A stretch of 64,000 bases of DNA from Siphonodentalium dalli (Eukaryota; Mollusca; Scaphopoda; Gadilida; Siphonodentaliidae), in assembly GCA_032622095.1 (NCBI GenBank), contig CP136067.1, positions 74,678,705-74,742,704 on the forward strand. The letters run 5' to 3'. The translations under genes were made by a program, and so were the position numbers. A model generated the notes under the pieces. The model was not told the origin of the DNA. It saw only the letters and a list, made by a program, of their open reading frames with translations, and did not search any database. Numbering within the stretch: position 1 is the stretch's first letter; the number at the start of each line of letters is the position of its first letter. Shown piece by piece: positions 1-11,200 of this stretch.

Positions 1-94
1 CAAAGAAGAATTCAGTCATGCTTGCACTGCAGCTTATCTACGATTTACCCCTGTGTTAACATATTGTGTGCAATGTTTTATAATATTAGGTATT

Positions 95-620
95 GTTTGA
101 TTAATTGGCAGTAATAATTAGTGATCGATGCACGTTCTGTTTCGATTCCGATTCCGTACTTCATATAACACATAAATCGTGTCATTTCACTTCACTTTCA
201 TCGCATTGAAGTACACTTTATTCGCATCAAAGTACACTTTAATCACCACTGATTGTATATATAGTATCTAATATTCTAGCAAGTTCAGTTCACAATCTGC
301 ATATTCATCTAGTTATCATTCAATTATCACTAATTGTTTAGTATTTTGTCGGCGAGCCATTGTGCAATTCTTCACTATTTATCTATTCGTTACGGGATTA
401 GAGGATTCCCTTTAAGCTCCGCCCCATGGCCTGTCACTCATATTAAACCGGCAGATTCAAACTTCTCGTTGGGTCGTGTTAGTGGGTTAAATGATTTTTT
501 TAAATTTCGTTTCAACGCAATTGGATTATGCCTATGTACATTTAATTTAGCCTCCCATAATATTTATCAATTTTCTCCCCAGTGGACTGTGATTGGAAAT
601 GTTTCTCGCTGTAAATAATG
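95..620. repeat. Dispersed AT-rich repeat, copy 1
   Basis: Positions about 170-440 share an ordered set of landmarks with about 8160-8460: 'tctagcaa.ttcag', 'cattattc', 'ctcgttac' or 'tcgttacg', and 'tttaagctccgccc' against 'ttaagctccaccc'. The left end carries CGATTCCGATTCCG, a motif also found near the ends of the hAT-like element at 55.6 kb, so it may be an old hAT-type relic. An open frame at 334-618 has no coding character that I recognise. Confidence 0.5.
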
Positions 621-681
621 ATGAATATACAAATAACGATCATCTGACATCATCATCATGGACATTTCACAGCAAAAAAAT

Positions 682-2070
682 AATGAAAGTGTCAATGACA
701 CTGTAGCTCAACTTAGGTAGGGGAATAATTTAATGGTTGACAGTAAATGGAGAAATAGGAAAGGTGCTAATTGAAATGTCTAAGTAAGACTAGATGTACA
801 TGTCAATATCAACATTCATGACAGGTTTCATAATGATCGGATCAGGGATGTGGTGATTATGGTGTGCCAAAGGATTTAGTGATGCAAAGAGTAAATTCTA
901 AAATGGCCACCGGCAGCCATGTTTTTTTCCGAATTACCCCAAAATGACTTGTTCCCATCTACAGCCTTTACAAATCTCATAATGATCTGATCAAAGGTAT
1001 GACCTGTAGCCTGTGCCAATGAATTTAGTCATGCAAAGAGTAAAAACCAAGATGGCTGCTGGTGGCCATGTTTTTCGGCTGAACGACCCCAAAATGACTC
1101 GTTTCCCATCTACATGTCATTGTTAACATACATGACAAATTTCATGAAGTTCCGACCAAAGCTACGACCTGTAGCCCGCACCAAAGGATTTATTCATGCA
1201 AAGAGTAAAATCCAATATGGCTGCTGGCGGACATGTTTTTAGCCAAACGACCCCAAAATGACTCGTTCCCATCTACATGTTAATATTAACATCCATGATA
1301 AATATCATGATGATCAGACAAACAGTACGACCTGTAGCCCGTGCCAATGGATTGAATTTTGAATTCCAAGATGGCTGCCAGTGGCCATGTTTTTTGGCCG
1401 TATGACCCCAAAATGACTCGTTCCCATATACATGTCAATATCAATATTCATGACAAATTTCATAAAGGTCAGACCAAAGGTACCACCTGTAACCCGCGCC
1501 AAAGGATTTAGTCATGCAAAGAGTAAAATCCAAGATGGCTGCTGGCGGCCATGTTTTTTGGCCGAATGACCCAAAAATGACTCGTTCCCATCTACATGTC
1601 AATGTCAACATTCATGACAAAATTCATAAAGATCAGACCAAAGGTACGACCTGTAGCCCGCGCCAAAGGATTTAGTCATGCAAAGAGTAAAATCCAAGAT
1701 GGCTGCTGGCGGCCATGTTTTTTGGCCGAACAACCCCAAAATCACTCGTTCCCATCTACATGTCAATATTAACATCCATGACAAATTCCATGATGATCAA
1801 ACGAACAGTACGACCTGTAGCCCGCGCCAATGGATTAAATTTTGAAATCCAAGATGGCCACCAGCGGCCATGTTTTTTGGCCGAATGACCCCAAAATGAC
1901 TCGTTCCCATCTACATGTCAATGTCAACATTCATGCAAAATTTCATAAAGATCAGACCAAAGGTACGACCTGTAGCCCGCGCCAAAGGAAATTGTTGACG
2001 GACCCACGGACACACGGACGACAAGCCATGGCAATAGCTCAAACTTACAAAAGTAAGTTGAGCTAAAAAC
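682..2070 (+). mobile_element. Pearl-like (Helentron-associated) element with central ~160-bp tandem monomers
   Basis: The element starts AATGAAAGTGTCAATGACAC (itself a small palindrome), followed by TAGCTCAACTTA. It ends with the inverse TAAGTTGAGCTA then a short A run. Between them are about seven degenerate monomers of roughly 160 bp, each with AAGATGGC(TGC), GGCCATGTTTTTTGGCCGAA, ACTCGTTCCCATCTACATGT and CGACCTGTAGCCCGCGCC. A short GACGGAC..ACGG microsatellite precedes the right end. This layout matches 'pearl'/HINE elements of bivalves (family knowledge). No coding capacity; ORFs here are chance frames. Confidence 0.8.
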
Positions 2071-2680
2071 TATAGCATTTCAAATGGTTTAAAAGAATAA
2101 ATTAATGCATACAATTGGAATAAAATAGTAATGTAGCTACATATTCGATAAATTGTGATTAAATCTCCCTAATACAACTAAATGTTAGTTTCACATGTCA
2201 CTATTCTTTTTCCAGTCATTTTAGATAGCTTGCACGCACAATATTTGCAAAATTTACGAAAAACACTTTCCTCAGAATTTCAACGATCTTTTCAATCTAG
2301 CGAATTATGAACTACCATAAAATAGATTGAAATACTTTGCTTTTTGTTTGAGATCACTAACATTTGATTGAAATAATTACAAAGTTCGGATTTCTGAACA
2401 TGGATTAATATTAAATCAAGACTTATATCTTGTTTATCTCTGACAAATCACACCAACGTTCCATAAATCCGTAACCTCATCAGATGTAATGTAACTGCGT
2501 ATTCATGCGTAACTGGAATTACTCTTCGAAATTACCATAATGTAGGTTTTTTGGTCTCAAAACTGACATAAACTTACCAAAAAATTATAGTGTCGGTTGG
2601 TATAAGATAATACAACAATAAACATAGTGTGTTTTGAGATGTATTTTATCTCAACTCGTTAGAAGTATGATTTTTCGCTC
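2071..2680. other. AT-rich intron or flank with no recognisable feature
   Basis: About 600 bp of low-complexity AT-rich DNA with no splice-flanked coding stretch on either strand and no clear repeat partner in the window. It should be the intron downstream of the last visible MADD exon. Confidence 0.5.
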
Positions 2681-2689
2681 GGCAGAGCA

Positions 2690-2965
2690 TCACTTCTTAC
2701 TCATTATCGTATATATAACAGCAGAGTTTGGTATACCGCTCCGGTTTCAGCTCTGACATCATCGGAGTTTCCGCTCTCGCCACAGCGGAGTTACTGCTCT
2801 GGTTTCAGCGGAGTTTCTGCCAATTTGAAAGGAGTTAGCCGTAATTACTACCAGAGTTTACAGCGGAGGAAAAACTCCTGTGTGCGTTTAAATTTCACAA
2901 GCGAAGACCGGAGTTTTTAGCGGAGAGCGGAGAAAAAAACTCCGTTCTCCAGCGGAAATGGAATT
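2690..2965. repeat. Degenerate CGGAGTTT/GCTCTG iterated motif block
   Basis: CGGAGTTT or GGAGTTT (and the inverse AAACTCC) appears about ten times within 275 bp, often next to GCTCTGGTTTCAGCG or CCAGCGGA. Both orientations occur. Such iterated motifs are typical of the subterminal parts of hAT-type elements, but no terminal repeat or target duplication was found, so the class is open. Confidence 0.5.
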
Positions 2966-3159
2966 TCTGCTTGTAATTTAACAAGGTCCCTTATGATTGG
3001 TATAAGTCACTATAAGAATAAAATATGTCTATATTTTAATATTCTTTCTGTTTGTGGTGGTGTTAAAGCAGAGGATGAGAGGTGCCCCTGATGTGGTACG
3101 ACATTCACTATGTACGTTTCCTGTGTAGCTATCTGTGTTGTTGGTAAGCGCGAAACATT

Positions 3160-3285
3160 CTGCCGCACCTAATCCGTTGGAAAACAAAACTCCAGTATTC
3201 GCAATACGATATTGAATCGAATCAAAGCTTCGCGATGATTTCAAATCAAATCGAATACTTGAAGCTTTGCAGGCCCCTAATTGGA
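3160..3285. mobile_element. Possible single hAT-type terminus
   Basis: Reading the minus strand from about 3283, the sequence runs TAGGGGCCTGCAAAGCTTCA then several ATTCGATT-type repeats. This is the usual look of a hAT terminal plus subterminal region. A matching opposite end was not found, so this is probably a solo or truncated end. Confidence 0.35.
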
Positions 3286-4045
3286 TGAGGGATGTGGCCT
3301 GTAGTGTGTGCCGAAGGATTTAGTCAAGCAAAGGGGTAAAATCCAAGATAGCCAATGGCTACCATTTTTTTTTTTTTACGAATTTTGAAAAAGTCTATGG
3401 CACCCATCTCGAAGTCACCCTGAAAATCCATATAAAGTTTGGTGATGATTGGATGAGGGATGTGGTCTGTAGGGTGTGCCAAATGATTTAGTCATGCAAA
3501 GAGTAAAATCCAAGATGGCTGCCAGCGACCATGTTATTCATAGAACAAATTTCAAATTTGATGACTCCCATCTAGTGATCCTAAACATGCAAATTTTCAA
3601 AACAATTCTCCAATAAATGCAGGCCGCAGGCTGTGCTGATGGATTCAAATTTGAAATCCAAGATGGCTGCTGGTGGCCATATTTTTTAACGAATTTCGGA
3701 AAAAATTTATGGCTCTCATCTAGAGGTCACCCTGAAGATCCATATGAAGTTTGGTGATGATCGGATGAGAGATGTAACCTGTAGGGTGTGCCACAGGAAA
3801 TTCGGAAATAATCGATAGGTCCCATCTAGAGGCCACCCCGAATATCCACATGAAGTTTGGTGGCGATCAGATGAGGGATGTGGTCTGTAGGGTGTGCCTG
3901 AGGATTTAGTCATGGAAAGAGTAAAATTCAAGATGGCTGTTGGAGGCCATGTTTTTCATCGAAAATCGCTAAAATTTAATAGCTCCCATCTAGAGGTGAG
4001 CCTAAAAACATGTCTGTAAATTAAAAAAATATTTCTCCAATAAAT
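3285..4045. repeat. Pearl-type monomers, subfamily B, end-less fragment
   Basis: About four degenerate monomers carry GATCCATATGAAGTTTGGTG, GATCGGATGAGGGATGTGG, CTGTAGGGTGTGCC, TTTAGTCATGCAAAGAGTAA and AAGATGGCTGC. The second type of monomer, with CTCCCATCTAGAGGTGA, is shared with 10.2-11.3 and 51.2-52.0 kb. No terminal motif is seen on either side. Confidence 0.75.
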
Positions 4046-4099
4046 ATTATTACTCATTGTTTCCCACAACATGAGAGCACTTTAACAAATCAAACACTG

Positions 4100-4800
4100 A
4101 CAATTGTGATATGTGTGGAAAGCTGATATTATAAAGGTAGGTATCTCACCAGTTATTTTATCCTTTGGTTGATTTTATGAAGATTTTCACACTGTAAACT
4201 TGCCAAGGTAACTTTTATTTTCCGCAATAGATATATTAGCGAAGCCGGAGTCATGTTTGCGGCCTATTGTCAGAATGCGATTTTATTTATTGCATTCTAA
4301 AACTTAGTCAAATATGGCGGGGGCAAACTATTCAGCATATCAGACATCTTTAAATGGCATTTATATTGGAAAATGTAATTTCTATAATTGTGATTTCTTT
4401 TGCCCAAAATGTGCATTATTTTTCCCAACCTACTATGGTCACAGATAACTGAGATCCGATCATAACGTTTGCGCAACTGAGATGTTTTTCATGTTGGGTT
4501 CCTATTTATTATATCGGTAAAGTGACAATAATAAAATATTTAAAATAAAAAATATGTCGGCTAAACATTTCATAAATTATAATAATTTATATTGAATATT
4601 TATTATATCATCGTTTATTAATTATTGAATAGCAATGAGAGTAAGTTAGTACAAATTTCAAGAGAAAACGGCGAGCTGTAACAAATCAAATGTCTGGCTG
4701 CAAATGTACCAGAAATCTGAGTTGGCAAAATCAATGATTCAATAATTTTTTCAAAAGTATGGGGCTGCATGCTGCTGCATGTTAAAATTTGTTGTTCGAA
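4100..4800. repeat. Diverged ~700-bp dispersed repeat (partner at 42.26-42.90 kb)
   Basis: Ordered shared landmarks with 42260-42900 include 'ggaaagctga', 'gattttcac', 'tttatattgg.aaatgt', 'gttcc.atttattatat' and 'aatgagag.aa.ttag.acaaa'. The two copies have the same orientation and spacing but are well diverged. No coding potential was seen. Confidence 0.55.
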
Positions 4801-4814
4801 CTGGTTGTGCAATG

Positions 4815-5115
4815 CAAAGGTGGCTTTCCGTTGAGGTTCACCCAGGGACCCTCTGTACCAAATATAAAGCTAAATAGTACTGATGGTTCTTTAGAAGACG
4901 TTTTAAAAATTACTACGGAGGGAATGAGTTATTTCCCTGGCTCTGCCCCTTTTTGACCCAGTGACCCCATTTAAACAAATTTGAATCCCAGTCATATAAA
5001 GACCATCCACACCAAATATGACTCAATTCTGACTTCTGGTTCTGGAGATGTTGATGACAGCTGAGGAGTGATGACTATAGCTCCACCGGAAACTTTGTCT
5101 CAGGTGAGCTAAAAA
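4815..5115. repeat. Dispersed repeat ending GTGATGACTATAGCTCCACC
   Basis: It shares 'gaccccatttgaacaaat', 'accaaatat.a.ctaaat' and the right-hand block GAGGAGTGATGACTATAGCT plus 'gtctcaggtgagctaaaaa' with copies at 38.95-39.02 and 41.56-41.81 kb. The copies at 38.9 and 41.7 kb carry GGACGGACGA just before that block; here it is replaced by 'ttgatgacagctgaggagtga'. Confidence 0.55.
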
Positions 5116-5132
5116 CTAAAAAGAATACAAAC

Positions 5133-5253
5133 CTCTCCATCATTTCACCAGGCCCTTGGTCCATACCAATCATATCCCTCTCTTGGGCCACAGCATCAAG
5201 ATACATATCCTCCCAGAACTGCATCTGGTCCCAGATACGACTTCTCTCTTTGC
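5133..5253 (-). CDS. MADD: MADD exon i ([15 protein letters not shown] block, start of the death-domain-like region)
   Basis: This exon is 121 nt with acceptor tttgtttaag and donor gtttgt. After the split Gly codon it encodes [15 protein letters not shown], then [19 protein letters not shown], then GEMME plus two bases of the next codon. This is nearly residue-for-residue the most conserved MADD signature and fixes the identity of the gene. The next exon (starting at Arg-Tyr in vertebrates) was not found in 1-5132 and should lie left of the window. Confidence 0.97.
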
Positions 5254-8200
5254 CTTAAACAAAATAAATACCAATTCTGATAGGAAATCTTTGACAAATT
5301 GTATCTGGTAGTGCCCTCAAAATTTGTTTAACAAGAATATGACTTATCAACTTATTTTATTTCTAATTCTTATCTTTCATTTTTATTATTATTATTATTC
5401 TCCAGCCCTTATAGCTCAGGAAATATAAGTTCAACGGTAGACCAAGTCTTCTCGGTCCACAAAAGCTTGGGATATCGGTTAGAATAATTCGGTTTTGGAC
5501 CGAGTCCAGCCCTGTTGCTCTTCTGTAATTGACTTTCATTCAAAAGACATACTACATGTACATGTGGATCCCAGGTATTCACATAAACCCCTGAATGTGA
5601 TTAATCATCTGACATGTCCGAGATTAGTCTGTCTTCAAAATGATATATCATTTACAGGTATAGTGATGATACAATCGTTTAATGTATTGTTTACATGAAT
5701 TTTCTGATAGCATGACAAATCAAAATTCTCTGGAAAACAAGATTTTGTTTAATTATAAATCTTGTTGCTTTGACATTTAACGGACCTCTGATATATGCAT
5801 GTTAATATCATCATGCTTGGGAAAGGCTGCCCTCTATGTTCATATAAGCGAAGTTTCCATTTTACCTAACTCAAAGACATACAAGAAAGATAACCCCAAG
5901 CTTCACCGTAATTGACACTTGGGAGTGTATTCAGCATATGTGTTGCCTAATCAACATTTCGTGATAATCTATATGGCAATTCTGTGATAACCTTACAATT
6001 GTTTGAAACCCAAATGTGGCTCTGCCTGTAGCTAACTTTTATTTTAGGTAAAAAGGTGAGAAATGTGATAATTGAATTGGGAACTGAAACAGTCAGCAGG
6101 AGATTAGTTAGTCCAGTCAATGTAGCATATTAAGTGCAATGCAAAGGTGGCTTTCCGTTGAGGTTTATTAATTTTCTGATGTGGCTTAATTAAAAAAATG
6201 TCTTAATCTGGCCTGTGATGCCTGAACAAAATTTGTAGCATGTAGATACCCTTCATCCTATTGTTAACATACAAAACATCATTCACATCCCATATAAGAT
6301 GATGGATATACAGGGATGGGTATATTTTAGACTCTAAGGACCATAACTTCGGAAAAGATGCATTGAAGTCATATATGACTACAACGAGTCCCAAGTTTAT
6401 AGCAAAATTTACAAAACGAGTCCTGTAAATTATGTATGGACCAAGACTTTGGCAAAGTCCATATCTAATTTACTGGAAGAGTTTTCTAAATGTCGCTATT
6501 AACTGGGGATGAGTTGTAGAATCTATTTATTACTTAACCATGGTTAACTAAGTTCATCGCGAGCCTGCTTGTACTGAGATTTGTACGCAATTTCTACTCA
6601 TGCCGTTTGTGAATTATTTCCAGCAGGTCATATTTGGTAGTTAAACTCATACATCATGTCCAGAAAAAGTTTTAAGGGAACGGGTTAATTTTAAATGGAA
6701 ATTTCAATGCAAATCGCCATTGTAAAAGTTATAGTAGCAAATATATCTGAGCGTGACATAATAATGCAGTATTGAAAATAGTACATATTTATCTGGCGTG
6801 TTGGCTTGGATGTTCCATTAGAATGTTGGTATATTTTGAATTTTGTATTGATTTTTAATTAAAGGATTTATTCGGTCTAGAAACTACAAAACACAATCGG
6901 AAAGCCCTCCCTGTTGTGATTAAAATGATCCAAGTCCCATTCCGATCGCATAATAAATAACCCGTAAAATAAATAAATAATACCAACACCGGTATTCGGA
7001 GATTTCCGTGACTAAACTACGAGTGACGTAGTTGTGGGAGAGCAAATTAAAAACACAGATTCGGAGCCGGAGTATATTATGCTGACTACGATGACGTAAT
7101 CGTAAGGCAGCCGATAACAAAATGCGGAGTGGTATGTGCGCGTGTTGTGTATAGATTACGTCGCTATTCAATGTGTTATCTAATTAAAGAAGATTGTGTG
7201 GCCGCTTTGGCCGTTTATCTGGAATAGAAAACAATAATTATGTGAATAAAGTATTAGTAGCGCCTAGAATGGTTGTTTTTGTAGCCATTAATAAACAAGC
7301 CGCCACGTGTCTGCTTTGTTGAATAGAAGGCAGTAGTGCTTCGATATAAATATCCCGAATATCTGTCATCTCCACATATGCCAAGTAGATGTAGTGTCTT
7401 CGGTTGTGGAATGGCTAGCGATCCATTATTAAGTACCTCCAAAAAGACAACACAGTGCGTAATTTAGAACGCTCTTTATTGTCTACCACTTTTGGGAGAC
7501 GGAAGCATGGACGCTCTTTATATTTAAATGTCACAACACCATACAAAATCACCCATGACATATCGAAACAGAGCACGTTCATAATTGAGAACGCTCTTTA
7601 TTGTCTATACCGCGACGAAAACATGGACGCTCTTTATTAGAGGCAATCATTGGATTTTTTCTAGGCTAACAATTAAAAAAAAATCCTCCTCTAGAAAGTC
7701 AATATCTGCATCAAAACGTAAAATAAAACGAAAAAAATAAACGAACAACAAACACAAACTGAAAAACCACACCAGGCGAGCCTTCAATTAAAAAAAATGT
7801 TGTTATGCCAAACTGCAGTCTAATTAATAATTATTGTAGTTTCGACAGTCTGTTGTGTATTCGAGTGAATTATTTTGTTTACGCACTTATCGATCTTGAC
7901 TGGAAGGATTTTATCAAGCTGTTCACAGTCGCGCACTTCTCAGACACAGACAGACAGGAACATTATTATGACGAATATAAGCCATCATGATACATGTACT
8001 AGTATAAAAACCACCACCTTTTTAATCACACCCATTTGTGTTTAATTGTACTCCTATAGCGCACAACGGGATGACACTGGTGTGTGAACTAGCTTCCGAA
8101 ATTGGTACCATAAAACGAAGAAGAAGCTATATGGCCTAACTTGTATTCTTTCAGAAACAGTTAAATTAATTTCGCACGAAATTCCGCTCGCTCATTACAT

Positions 8201-11200
8201 TTCTGCATAAATTAATCTCATTTCACACAACATTTATCGCCTCAAAGTGCATTTTAGCCATCATTATTCGTTATATAATCCAACATTCTAGCAAATCCAG
8301 TTCATAATTCAGCATATTCAAACAGTTTTATTCCGTGATCACTATTTATCGTAAAGGCCTAGCTAATTAACCGCCGACTGCAATATTTTACACGTAATTT
8401 ATCAACTCGTTACGCGATTGGCGGAATTATTTTAAGCTCCACCCACCGCTGTCACCGATAAGCGTCGATGCAGATGATCGGTCATGTGACTGCGTTGTGG
8501 TCATGTGATCGCACTCACATGATTTACACTTCGGATATTTCCTCGATTTTTTTAATTTCATAATAATAAAAATACTATCTGCTCGATTTTTAATTTTCTT
8601 GGCGAAATGGGTCTGTTAGACATATATTATTAGTATTATGATGATAATAAAAAAAATTTTTTGACAGACTAATTCCTTTAATTAAGTGTATCCTAATTAC
8701 AGAAAATTAAATTAATTTACAGTGCATATATTAGCAGCCCATGCACACACCTGTCAGCTAAATGTTATGACTGCTTTGCATTGCACTGGAGATTTGCATG
8801 GAAATATCCATTCATTTTTTCGCAGGTCCACACTCTTTATTTTTTTACCATATATCAAGATTCATGAAAAAACTATGGACTTACTACTAAATTGTTAATG
8901 CTGATGTAAAGTAAATTTTTTTAAATTGTAGGCTATTATTAAAATAAGTGTTTTCTATTTTGAACCCTCCCCCCCTCCGAAACTACATGACCATGCAAAA
9001 TGTAGGCATAACAGCATAATTTCATGCTTAAAGTTCAACCCACTGTGGAGTATAATATTTTTCTTTCTATTGGTGATTTTTTTGCGATGTGCTGGTAAAA
9101 CAAGAGCATTGCTAGAGTGTGGCAAAAATAATATGCCAGTGGTAATTTCAACAATGGGCCATAACTCAGGTGAAAATAGGCAGATGAAAACCAAATTCGA
9201 ACTTCAACTGTATTTTGCGCTAGTAAACTCACATACCAAATCCCATTCAGTTCAGACTTACTATAGTTATCATCCGGAAATGAAAATTAGGTGCAAATTC
9301 CAACAAAAATGGCCGTAACTCTGGTGAAAATTGGTGGACGAAACCCGATTTGGAACTTGAACTGTATTTTGTGCTAGTAAACCCACATAACAAATTTCGG
9401 TCCAGACTTAAAGTTATCATCCAGAAACGAAAAAAGCAAATGGACGGACGACTCGACAAATAACATATTACGTCCCATTTTTAAAAAACGGGCATATAAA
9501 ACAGTGCGATTGCGTTATCACATCAAGTGTTCTCTGGCAAACTTCAACAAAGCCTATTTAATACAGGTCTGTATGTAAAGGTCCAACAATTTTTTTAAGC
9601 TGGAGTTGGCCCATGTTTGAAATTGTTTATACCCATTCACAGTAATTTAACTGTATGTTAATATGATTTGAATTCGTCATGATGAGAACCCAAAACAGGC
9701 TATATGCACATATGTGACTTCACACAGGACTGTAGGCCTATTCTAAAATGTCACATTTGTTGTTCCCAGAAGCGTAAACATGGATGACCCCAATTCCTGG
9801 AATCGGGCTAAATATAGAACATATGACATCTCATATTAACACTGCAACTTGCGAATAAATACAAATCTCTGCATTTGCATTATCTTTGTGTAAATCTTCA
9901 AAAATAGTCAGGGAGCAGCGCTGATTAAAGGGTGGTACGTACAACTGCATAAATATTTGGGTATGCTCCCCGACTAATTTTGCAAATTCCCAATATTAAT
10001 TTCCCGATAAAGAATATCTGCTATCGGGATCTATCGGGAAATAGGCTGATTTCCCGCTAGTAGTTCTGATATGACCACTAAATGGCTAATGGCAGCGCGA
10101 ACACCGGTGGTGAGTGATTAATCATGTGCAGCATTACTGAAAGTGTCAATGACACTGTAGTTCAACTTGGAAATGGGATCATGCCATATATTACAGTCCA
10201 TAGAGTGATAGGGAACTCGGACAGTTTATATGCTTAAGTAACTAGAGGTTACCCTGAAGATCCATAAACAGTTTGGGATTAATTGGATGTAAAAGTTTGG
10301 TGATGATCTGATAAAGGAGTTGGCCTCTTGTATGCACCGAAGAATTTAGTCATACAAAGAGTAAAATCCAAGATGGCCGTTGGCGGCCAAGTTTTTCAAT
10401 AAAATACGGAAAATTTTTATGGCTCCCATCTGGTGGTCACACAAAAGATCCATATGAAGTTTGGCAACGATCAGATGAGGGATGTGGTCTGTAGGGTGAG
10501 CCAAACGATTTAGTCATGCAAAGAGTAAAATCCAAGATGGCTGCCAGTGGCCATGTTTCACATCGAAAATCGTTCAAATTCGATAGCTCCTATCTAGAGG
10601 TAATCCAAAAGATGCCTGTATATTTTCAAAACAATGAAGTTTGGTGATGATCGGATGAGGCAGGTGGTCTGTAGGGTGTGACGAAGGATTTAGTTATACA
10701 AAGAGTAAAATCCAAGATGGCTGCTGGCGGCCATGTTTTTAAATGAAATACGAAAAAAGTTGATGACCCCAAAAGATACATATGAAGTTTGGTGACAATC
10801 AGATAAGGGATGTGGTTTGTCGGGTGTGGCAAGCATTTAGTCATACAAAGAGTAAAATACAAGATTTTTTTAACGAATTTCAGAAAAAATTGATGGCTCC
10901 CATCTAGAGGTCACTCCAAAGATCCATATGAAGTTTGGTGACAAGCGGAAGAGAAATGTGACCTGTAGGGTGTGCTAAAAAAAATTGTTGATGGACGGAC
11001 GATGGATGACAACCCATGGCAATAGCTCAATGACAATCAGATAAGGGATGTGGTTTGTCGGGTGTGGCAAGCATTTAGTCATACAAAGAGTAAAATACAA
11101 GATTTTTTTAACGAATTTCAGAAAAAATTGATGGCTCCCATCTAGAGGTCACTCCAAAGATCCATATGAAGTTTGGTGACAAGCGGAAGAGAAATGTGAC

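Noticed and set aside
3029-3244. 71-codon minus-strand frame as a possible next MADD exon
   Set aside because: No match to the expected residues after the GMDQGP block and no suitable acceptor; it overlaps a hAT-like terminus.
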